Assembly (NCBI GenBank): GCA_030740295.1
Contig: JASLXP010000248.1
Location: forward strand, 1-7,311
Length of the DNA: 7,311 bases
DNA from: Planctomycetota bacterium
GTDB lineage: Bacteria > Planctomycetota > PUPC01 > JACPCR01
Reading direction: 5' to 3'
The notes beneath the pieces are model-generated. The model saw only the letters and a program-made list of their open reading frames with translations, was not told where the DNA came from and ran no database searches. The first letter of the stretch is position 1. The number at the start of each line of letters is the position of its first letter. This document shows, one piece after another, positions 1 to 5,181 of this stretch. The position numbers and the translations under genes are program-made.

Positions 1-181
1 CCCCGCTTTCCGCCATGGCGCTGAGATGTGGCGTCTTGAAGTCCAGCCCGCCGTAGCAGTTCAGGGCTTCGTATCCAATGTCATCCGCGAAGATGAGCAG
101 GATGTTGGGTTTTTCGGCCGATGTGACACTCAAGAAGGAGACGAGCAGGAGGCAGACGAGATGCGGGCCGAATCGATTCAT
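1..181 (-). CDS. Exported sulfatase, N-terminal fragment (cut by window edge)
   Basis: Read on the minus strand from ATG at 181, the frame stays open to the window edge and gives 60 residues. It begins with a typical Sec signal peptide: a short N-region with Arg3, a hydrophobic core at about residues 8-19 (LVCLLLVSFLSV) and a likely signal peptidase I site after Thr-Ser-Ala22. The mature start, KPNILLIFADDIGYEAL (residues 24-40), is the hallmark opening of the type I (alkaline-phosphatase-fold) sulfatase family. Asp33-Asp34 are the expected metal ligands, and the following Asn-Cys-Tyr-Gly-Gly and Thr-Pro-His-Leu stretch also fits. Such enzymes hydrolyse sulfate esters, often on carbohydrates, in the periplasm or outside the cell. 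The formylglycine motif (Cys/Ser-x-Pro-Ser-Arg) lies beyond the edge, so substrate class and activity cannot be judged. Upstream there is only a weak AG-rich stretch and no strong ribosome site; the start is chosen because it gives a complete signal peptide. Confidence 0.9.
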   Translation of the reverse strand, partial: MNRFGPHLVCLLLVSFLSVTSAEKPNILLIFADDIGYEALNCYGGLDFKTPHLSAMAESG

Positions 182-365
182 GAGGGGTCTCTGATTTCCT
201 GGTTGCAGCGGCGGCGGGTCACTTCATTGCTGGTCGCTGGCGTGCTGATTGTAGCTCCGGGAACGTGGACAGACAGTTGGGGCGTGTTTGATCGGGCAGA
301 AGAGGGAAGATGGGTGACCCCAGTACCCAGTTAGGCTATGCCAAATACCGCTCATCTGTCCGCAC
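182..365. other. Intergenic spacer between GNAT gene and sulfatase
   Basis: This 184-bp gap on the minus strand separates the end of the downstream GNAT gene (stop at 366-368) from the sulfatase start at 181. It holds one weak inverted repeat, TGGGT at 311-315 with ACCCA at 325-329 (9-nt loop), without a T-run on either side, so it is not a convincing terminator. I find no clear promoter. The gap is long enough for the sulfatase to have its own promoter, but co-transcription with the GNAT genes is not excluded. The plus-strand open frame crossing this stretch starts antisense to the sulfatase signal peptide and looks spurious. Confidence 0.5.
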
Positions 366-806
366 TCACTCGAAGACCTTCTTCATGAATCGATCACCAT
401 CCTGAAACCTCCAATCTTCCCAGCCGAGATGCCGATAAAAACCGACGGCGCGAGCAGTTTCGTCCATGTCCGTGGTGAGCCATGCCTCGCTCCATCCTTC
501 GGCGGCCAACCAGTCCTCCGCGAGGCTCAAGAGTCTCTTGCCGATTCCTTTGCCTTCGTGTTCTTCCAGAACGGCAATCACCCACATCTCACCGTTCCCT
601 CTGTTGCCTATCGCAAATCCAACCGGCTGGCCATCGACTTCACACAGCCAACCACGATGCGAGTCTCTGATCATTGTACGAACGGATTCGTGCGTGATGC
701 CAAACGCAGTCAGCTCCTCCAGCCCCCGGTCATTGCCCCATGTGGCCACACGGACATCGAATATGGCCTGCATATCATCTGATTGGATTTCGCGGTAAGT
801 AGTCAT
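366..806 (-). CDS. GNAT-family N-acetyltransferase (second gene of pair)
   Basis: A 146-residue protein starting MTTYREIQSDD, the usual length for a single-domain GNAT enzyme, which moves an acetyl group from acetyl-CoA to an amine. Beta strands around 62-80 (PVGFAIGN, then EMWVIAVL) lead into the acetyl-CoA pyrophosphate loop EGKGIG at 84-89, with Gly87 and Gly89 in the Q/R-x-x-G-x-G/A positions, followed by helix KRLLSLAEDWL. The C-terminal Ala-Val-Gly-Phe-Tyr-Arg-His-Leu-Gly-Trp (120-129) is the family's usual 'A..FY...GF/W' segment. A longer frame runs back to 878, but the ATG at 804-806 is preferred: it gives a normal N-terminus, has AGAAGG a few bases upstream, and shares one base with the previous gene's stop (TAATG). 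That junction implies translational coupling. The substrate cannot be predicted. The protein looks cytoplasmic, with no signal peptide. Confidence 0.88.
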   Translation of the reverse strand: MTTYREIQSDDMQAIFDVRVATWGNDRGLEELTAFGITHESVRTMIRDSHRGWLCEVDGQPVGFAIGNRGNGEMWVIAVLEEHEGKGIGKRLLSLAEDWLAAEGWSEAWLTTDMDETARAVGFYRHLGWEDWRFQDGDRFMKKVFE

Positions 807-818
807 TAATCCCTTCTC
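804..818 (-). promoter_or_regulatory. Ribosome site and TAATG coupling junction of the GNAT pair
   Basis: On the minus strand the end of the first GNAT gene reads AGAAGGGATTAATG. The AGAAGG element sits in the last codons of the upstream gene, a few bases before the ATG (806-804) that shares an A with the TAA stop (808-806). This is a standard stop-start arrangement for translational coupling, and it decides the start of the downstream gene against the longer frame that would begin at 878. Confidence 0.65.
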
Positions 819-1249
819 ATCGAGTCCATCGTGAATACGAGCAGATCGTCTCGGTATTCCCATCCCTGCTTTTGCCAAAAGAGATTCGCGAAGGGGTTGT
901 CGTCAAAAACGAATGCATGGCAATCACTGATTCCTGCTCGCTCCAACGATTCAAGGCTCTTTCTCAGAAGTTCGGAGCCCAGACGATTTCGACGATAGGA
1001 ATCCGCAACCGCCAGATGGTAGATGCAGCCGCGTCGTCCGTCATGACCACAGAGTATGGTCCCCACGACCCTCCCAGATCTGATCGCGACGAAGCTCAGT
1101 CCGGGATTTCGGAGTAGATACGATTCAAGCGCCTCAGGCTCATCCGAATCGCTGAGGCACATGTGCTCCGTAGATTCCCAGAGCTCGACAGCATGAGGAA
1201 TATGTTCGGGGGCAAATGTCGTGATGGAGGGCATTGCAGTGGTCCGCAT
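806..1249 (-). CDS. GNAT-family N-acetyltransferase (first gene of pair)
   Basis: A 147-residue single-domain GNAT protein. Visible elements: strand LSFVAIRSGRVVGTILCG (51-68), strand IYHLAVAD (76-83), the acetyl-CoA loop YRRNRLGSELL (85-95), then a helix and the C-terminal Asp-Asn-Pro-Phe-Ala-Asn-Leu-Phe-Trp-Gln-Lys-Gln-Gly-Trp (117-130), which matches the conserved 'N..A..fY.k.GF' segment. In the loop the first consensus glycine is Arg89 (R-R-N-R-L-G), while Gly91 is kept. It shares little obvious sequence with its partner beyond the fold, so the two are probably not a recent duplication. An alternative start is Met6 (1234); neither start has a strong ribosome site. The gene ends in TAATG, overlapping the next start by one base. 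The acceptor substrate is unknown; a RimI-like protein or small-molecule acetyltransferase is possible but unsupported. Confidence 0.87.
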   Translation of the reverse strand: MRTTAMPSITTFAPEHIPHAVELWESTEHMCLSDSDEPEALESYLLRNPGLSFVAIRSGRVVGTILCGHDGRRGCIYHLAVADSYRRNRLGSELLRKSLESLERAGISDCHAFVFDDNPFANLFWQKQGWEYRDDLLVFTMDSMRRD

Positions 1250-1450
1250 TTGGATTCAGGAACTGATCTTACTTGGCCCTCGCGGAGGCCGTGCAAAGGA
1301 ATTCGTTGGAGTTTCTCGGGTCCATCTTGTGGTCAGTCGCAGGCAGGTATAGGCGGCCATGACTTTAGTAAACGTGCCAGGAGGAAGTCTACGCGCCGGA
1401 GGAAACAGTCTTCCTGCCGGCGGGGCCTGGCACATCCCGGTCAGAAATTC
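1250..1450. other. Spacer between the large CAZyme-like gene and the GNAT pair
   Basis: A 201-bp gap between the stop of the large minus-strand gene (1451-1453) and the first GNAT start. It contains the strong compound hairpin described separately (1374-1433). Nearer the GNAT start there is a small interrupted inverted repeat: GGCCCTC at 1275-1281, a GCG loop, and GAGGCC at 1285-1290 with one bulged C. I recognise no sigma-70-like promoter for the GNAT pair. None of the open frames across this stretch has a recognisable product. Confidence 0.45.
1374..1433. repeat. 60-bp compound hairpin (REP-like element or terminator)
   Basis: The outer arms are a perfect 8-bp inverted repeat, GTGCCAGG at 1374-1381 with CCTGGCAC at 1426-1433. 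Nested inside is an 11-bp stem: CGCCGGAGGAA at 1394-1404 pairs with TTCCT at 1411-1415 plus CCGGCG at 1417-1422, with a single bulged G1416 and a 6-nt loop at 1405-1410. The left linker also carries AGGAAG (1382-1387), which could pair instead with CTTCCT (1410-1415), so two folds compete. The element lies 17 bp past the stop of the large minus-strand gene, where it could stop transcription or protect the mRNA 3' end. There is no proper T-run after it on the minus strand, so a REP-like mobile palindrome is at least as likely. Confidence 0.7.
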
Positions 1451-4400
1451 TTACGGGTTCCTGCCTGATCGGTTCTTTTCCAGCCACCGTAAGAGATGGC
1501 TGATGGATCCGGAAGACACTAATTTCTGGGCTTCTTTATCATCCTTCGCCGCTCTCTCTTTAACCATCTGGGCTAAATCGGCATGCTGAATGGCCTCCCG
1601 AATGGATTCCCATGTCATGGTCGGCACTGGCCCAAGACGCGAGGGCAGGATACATACTGATACGTCCTTGATGTGCTCATAGCCCGTGTCCCAGGGATCA
1701 CGCCAAGGATAGTAAAGGGCAAAAAACCAGGTGCCCATACACAGGTCGCCCCTGGCCGGGACGGCTCGAATTCGACGATACATCTCGGAAAGGAAGCGGG
1801 GCTCCTTGTCGTAATAGCAGGGCGTCGTGTAGTCCATCCAGGGCTTGGATGTGATGATCTTCTTTTTCGCAGCCGCTTCTTTGGGGTGATAGACAAAATG
1901 CCGATTGAAAGGCATCCATATGTCACAGTGAGGATCCAGAATCTGAAATGTGGCAAGAGTCGCGGGTTCACCCGGATTGAAAGCAATCCGGGCCTTTGGA
2001 TTGATCGCGCGGATGGCTTTGGCTGCTGCGGTAAATTTTCTCAGTTGGCTTTCGGTCTTTCCGCTCGGCTCGTCCCAGACGATCAGGTAATAGTCCTCTT
2101 CTGTGAGTCCCAGCTTTTTCAGACTGTCAAGGAGTCCTTTGTATTGATTCCTGGATGACCTGGCCCGTATCTGCTGGATTCGGATTCCGTATCGGTCCAT
2201 GTCTGCTTTGGAAAGAGGGCTACCGCTCCAGACCTTTATCCCGTGGTCCAGAAAATCTTCCAGGTATGCTTTGCCTTCCGGGGGCATGGTGTAGCCATGA
2301 ACAATGACAGGTGTTTTCGGTCCGATGCGGATGGGCGAGACTCGAATCCGCAGATCAATGCTCCTGACAGGAAATTCTCTTCCCGTGGACTGCTCGATAC
2401 CTCTGAGAAGTATCTTTGATTTATATTCACCGGGAGGGACTGATTTCGTGTTCACGGAGACCCAGATACCGGCTGCATTGGAGGGAGGGATGTTGATGTA
2501 TGGCCGCCTCATCAGGCAGAAGGAATTCCAGGTCGCCCGTGTGTTTCCGTATGGGACAAAGCCAATGACGCGCCAATTGACCCTGTCTTGGATAGAACCA
2601 TTCTGCCCCCTCAAGGGGGCGCAGGTTACCCCAACCGAAATCGGTCTGTCAGAAATACTCCTCAACCGGATCTGAAAGGAATGAACGGTTTCCGGCGCCA
2701 TGTCGACCGCCATGGAAGGGCTGAAGTCGATCTTTGATTTGGGCCACCAGGTCTGGGGCATGGAGCTGCTCGCGGGATGGATCTGCAGGAGATAACCGTC
2801 CTCCTTGTTTACTCCCACAGCTTTAGCGTTGCTCAGGTACTGATCCCGGGTCGTCGGCGGCGTTACGGATCCCTTGGGCACGAAGTCAGGATCGGTGGTG
2901 ATGAAATAGGCCCATATCCATCTGTAACTTACGCCTTTCAGTCCACGCCATCTCAGATCCTTTATCTGCCAGACCAGATTGTTCCCCGGCAAGTCCTCCT
3001 TCATCTTGACACTGCCGACCTTCACCCAGGATTTCTTGGGCTCGATGTCGTTCTGGTATCGACGCTTATCCCGCTTCCAGTGGATGCTCTGAGCCTTGTC
3101 CGATTCCGGCCACACGGTGATCTGCCAGGGCTCGTGGTAACCCTGATTTCGGAACTGGACCCAAAAGTAGTAAGTCTCTCCCAGTTCCAAAGACTTTTCA
3201 TACCAGGCAGCCCCTTTGAAATTGTAATAGGTTCCGCTGACCAGTTTCCTGCCGGTTGCCCACCAGTCGCCAGATCTGCCGCCGAGCCTCTTCGATACGC
3301 GGGAAGCATCGATCCGAGAGTAAAAGTGTCCTCTGGAATCCAGATCAATGTCTTTAAGCAGGGCTTCCCATTGACGCCTTATGCGGGCAGGGTTGGCGAC
3401 CATGTTCCAGACATCATCAAAGATCACCTGCCTTCTGACATCGCGATAGTCAGGCAACCTCTCGAAAGGCATCCTCGAAACTCGGTCTGCTTCCCGGCGC
3501 CAGAATCCATAGCTCAGTCTGAACAACTGCGGATTCTGGTTGCGATCTTCCCATGAAATCGGTCGGACCTGCCACCAGCCCCATCGCTCCTGGTCTGCTT
3601 TCGCCAGCCGAGGATTCCAGTTTCTCTGAATTCCTTGCGGCTTTACCCTCTTTCTGATCTTCTTGAGGTGTGCTTCGGAAGGCGCTTCCGCCCAGATTTC
3701 CTCAGTCAGGTAGAAAGAGTCAATCCTGCGTGGCTTATAGGCAACTTTCTTTGATACATGCCACCATCGAGTCTTGTGGGAAAAAACAAAGGTGTAAGCA
3801 CCTTTGTCCAGGTCAACCTGCATTCGTTTCCAGGTCGGCCCGTCCTGTTGTTCCGGTAAGTCACCGAATTCATCGTCCAGGACAGGGCTCGACCCCGGAC
3901 TGTCCGCCCGGTAGATCCTGACTCGGGTCAGCGATGTGCCGTTGTGCCATCCCACGAATCTGATCCAGAAGGCGTAAGGTCCCGGACGACTTATTTCAGC
4001 TTTGAAGCGGAAACTGGGTCCGGCGTCCAGGGCCGTACTCGTTATATAGTTGTGGTCCACTTTCCATCCGTGCCGTTGATCCGCCGGGAGCAGTTCCGGT
4101 TCCAGAAGGATTTCGCGCAGTCTTTCGGGCGCCTCCAGCTCTTCGGGTTTCAGAAGTTTCTGAGGAGACAGGCCCATATCCTTCAGAAAAGCATGGAATC
4201 GCCGGATGAATTCGGGAGCACGTCCCGTGTGCCAGAGAGTCAGCCCTAGAGAGTGCCGGGCACCAACCGGTTCATCGGTGACGGCCAATCTACCCAGGAT
4301 CTTGTCCGGAGGCAGAAAGCTGTAAGGGAACGCTCGGACCTCGAACTTCTCTGTTAGAGACGCCTCTTCCTTTTTCGCGGTGACATCCAGCCTGCCGGTG

Positions 4401-4723
4401 AGATCCTGTCTCCAAGCTGCCGGGATTGAGATCTCGAAAGACCCGTCAGCAAGCGATTCCGTTTTCACGGTTTTGGCATCGCCGGCCTTCGATACGCTGA
4501 TACCAATGCCTTCATCGTTTTGACCTTCGAGCTTCCCAAGGTCTCTGACTCGTCCGTGAAGAGATCCGTCCACATCGCCCTGCAAACGATCCACGGTCAG
4601 TCTGATTGCCGGTTTATGCTCTTCTCGAGGGGGAGGGGCGGTGTTCTCTTCTCCCTGAATGTCCACTGTGAGAATGGAAGCCAGAGCAAGAGCAAAATAG
4701 TGAAGAAGGTCTTTTCTGTTCAA
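1451..4723 (-). CDS. Large exported multidomain protein with GH123/DUF4091-like C-terminus
   Basis: 1090 residues, starting at TTG (4723-4721) with GAGG eight bases upstream; no ATG gives a better N-terminus. Residues 1-24 look like a signal peptide (Arg3-Lys4, then LLHYFALALASILTV). Residues about 36-133 resemble an Ig-like/carboxypeptidase-regulatory-like repeat (ADGSFEISIP). Two CBM-like beta-sandwich modules follow, at about 218-345 (PGPYAFWIRFVGW) and 485-620 (LGETYYFWVQFRNQGYHEPW), joined by a Trp/Arg-rich helical segment. A third beta-sandwich (about 625-800) has IPPSNAAGIWVSVNT and VPPGEYKSKILL, typical of the sandwich preceding GH123/DUF4091 barrels. The barrel-like C-terminus (about 803-1055) holds YYLIVWDEPSG, with Asp884-Glu885 at the position of the GH123 catalytic Asp-Glu pair, and closes with PTMTWESIREAIQ, like the DUF4091 ending. 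GH123 members are retaining beta-N-acetylgalactosaminidases using substrate-assisted catalysis. The fold call is fairly firm; the activity is inferred. It is divergent from the GH36-like gene. Confidence 0.8.
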   Translation of the reverse strand: MNRKDLLHYFALALASILTVDIQGEENTAPPPREEHKPAIRLTVDRLQGDVDGSLHGRVRDLGKLEGQNDEGIGISVSKAGDAKTVKTESLADGSFEISIPAAWRQDLTGRLDVTAKKEEASLTEKFEVRAFPYSFLPPDKILGRLAVTDEPVGARHSLGLTLWHTGRAPEFIRRFHAFLKDMGLSPQKLLKPEELEAPERLREILLEPELLPADQRHGWKVDHNYITSTALDAGPSFRFKAEISRPGPYAFWIRFVGWHNGTSLTRVRIYRADSPGSSPVLDDEFGDLPEQQDGPTWKRMQVDLDKGAYTFVFSHKTRWWHVSKKVAYKPRRIDSFYLTEEIWAEAPSEAHLKKIRKRVKPQGIQRNWNPRLAKADQERWGWWQVRPISWEDRNQNPQLFRLSYGFWRREADRVSRMPFERLPDYRDVRRQVIFDDVWNMVANPARIRRQWEALLKDIDLDSRGHFYSRIDASRVSKRLGGRSGDWWATGRKLVSGTYYNFKGAAWYEKSLELGETYYFWVQFRNQGYHEPWQITVWPESDKAQSIHWKRDKRRYQNDIEPKKSWVKVGSVKMKEDLPGNNLVWQIKDLRWRGLKGVSYRWIWAYFITTDPDFVPKGSVTPPTTRDQYLSNAKAVGVNKEDGYLLQIHPASSSMPQTWWPKSKIDFSPSMAVDMAPETVHSFQIRLRSISDRPISVGVTCAPLRGQNGSIQDRVNWRVIGFVPYGNTRATWNSFCLMRRPYINIPPSNAAGIWVSVNTKSVPPGEYKSKILLRGIEQSTGREFPVRSIDLRIRVSPIRIGPKTPVIVHGYTMPPEGKAYLEDFLDHGIKVWSGSPLSKADMDRYGIRIQQIRARSSRNQYKGLLDSLKKLGLTEEDYYLIVWDEPSGKTESQLRKFTAAAKAIRAINPKARIAFNPGEPATLATFQILDPHCDIWMPFNRHFVYHPKEAAAKKKIITSKPWMDYTTPCYYDKEPRFLSEMYRRIRAVPARGDLCMGTWFFALYYPWRDPWDTGYEHIKDVSVCILPSRLGPVPTMTWESIREAIQHADLAQMVKERAAKDDKEAQKLVSSGSISHLLRWLEKNRSGRNP

Positions 4724-4836
4724 GTCTGTCGCCTCTTGTTCGATTCGACGGAGAGGCGAAAGATGGCATGGGGTGGTCCCGAACTGATACTCAAGTGACT
4801 ACCTCGCACGTGGTGATTGCGGATTAATAAAGGCAT

Positions 4837-4907
4837 CCAGTGAATTGCGGGAAGCAACGAATGGCGAGAGCAACGGAAGTCATTCGTTGTTTCCCGCAAT
4901 TCTCTGG
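4837..4907. repeat. Near-perfect 27-bp inverted repeat with 17-nt loop
   Basis: The left arm, 4837-4863, begins CCAGTGAATTGCGGGAA and ends CAACGAATG. The right arm, 4881-4907, begins CATTCGTTG and ends GCAATTCTCTGG. Arm against arm, 25 of 27 positions pair. The two exceptions are a T-T opposition near the base of the stem and a G-T that would be a wobble pair in RNA. The loop is 4864-4880. It sits between divergent genes, so it cannot be a terminator for either of them. A REP/MITE-like element, a regulatory palindrome in the shared control region or a small structured RNA are possible; the sequence alone does not decide. I see no target-site duplication at its ends. Confidence 0.85.
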
Positions 4908-4920
4908 GGTCATTCACCCC
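4906..4920. repeat. Small hairpin next to the long inverted repeat
   Basis: GGGGT at 4906-4910 and ACCCC at 4916-4920 form a perfect 5-bp stem with loop CATTC. It shares its first two bases with the end of the long inverted repeat, so the two structures compete at that edge. The CATTC of the loop also opens the right arm of the larger repeat. A role as part of the same element or as an operator is a guess. Confidence 0.4.
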
Positions 4921-4958
4921 GGAGTCGCTGTTCGGTCAGATCTTTCATCATTCATTTA

Positions 4959-4991
4959 TTGACTGCTTCGTTCGAGCCTCCTAATGATAAC
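4959..4991 (+). promoter_or_regulatory. Possible sigma-70-type promoter for the GH36-like gene
   Basis: TTGACT at 4959-4964 matches five of six bases of the -35 consensus. No good -10 hexamer lies at ideal spacing: TAATGA at 4982-4987 has the right 17-bp spacing but a poor match, and GATAAC at 4986-4991 has 21-bp spacing. It is upstream of the plus-strand gene and just past the inverted repeat. This is a weak candidate, and promoter consensus in this lineage is not known to me. Confidence 0.2.
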
Positions 4992-5165
4992 AGTAGATCT
5001 TTATTCCAGAAGAACCCCATAAATCGAATACGCTCAGGCTGGCAAAGGGCCCGAATCCGTGAAGTTTCCGCCGGCGTCGATTACCGGATGTGCCATGTCT
5101 CGCGGCTGGTCCAGGTTCTGCTTTCATTGGCTAACACGAGACTCCCGGTGACCCAGCCGCTGATC

Positions 5166-5171
5166 AAGGAG
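5166..5171 (+). promoter_or_regulatory. Shine-Dalgarno site of the GH36-like gene
   Basis: AAGGAG lies 10 bases before the ATG at 5182. An in-frame TGA at 5161-5163 just upstream rules out any N-terminal extension, so the site and the stop together fix the start of the gene. Confidence 0.75.
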
Positions 5172-5181
5172 AAGATTTCTG

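Larger units (their letters stand above)
4724..5181. other. Divergent intergenic region between the two glycan-enzyme genes
   Basis: 458 bp separate the TTG start of the large minus-strand gene from the ATG of the plus-strand GH36-like gene, so promoters for both should lie here. The region holds the long inverted repeat at 4837-4907, a small hairpin just beyond it at 4906-4920, and an AT-richer stretch at about 4935-5030 where a plus-strand promoter is plausible. Short open frames cross it in both directions (for example 4845-5195 plus and 4720-4917 minus). They run through the inverted repeat, have no recognisable domain or ribosome site, and are not supported as genes. Nothing else is recognised in 5030-5160. 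Confidence 0.6.

Noticed and set aside
26..334. 102-codon plus-strand open frame at the left edge
   Set aside because: Its first half is antisense to the sulfatase signal peptide and N-terminal motif, which is the convincing reading of this DNA.
366..1249. GNAT pair as a GNAT-type toxin-antitoxin module
   Set aside because: Known GNAT toxins are paired with a small ribbon-helix-helix antitoxin; none is seen here, and both genes are full acetyltransferase domains.
2602..2623. GCCCCC-TCAA-GGGGGC hairpin inside the large gene
   Set aside because: It lies in coding sequence (around residues 701-707, Ala-Pro-Leu-Arg-Gly) with no sign of a regulatory role; it is short and explained well enough by codon content.
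2777..3556. 259-codon plus-strand open frame inside the large minus-strand gene
   Set aside because: It is antisense to a frame with clear domain signatures, has no recognisable motif, and its composition reads as the shadow of coding DNA.
4837..4907. Long inverted repeat as terminal repeats of an insertion sequence
   Set aside because: Only 17 bp lie between the arms, no transposase is present, and no flanking target-site duplication is seen; a MITE/REP-like origin remains open.
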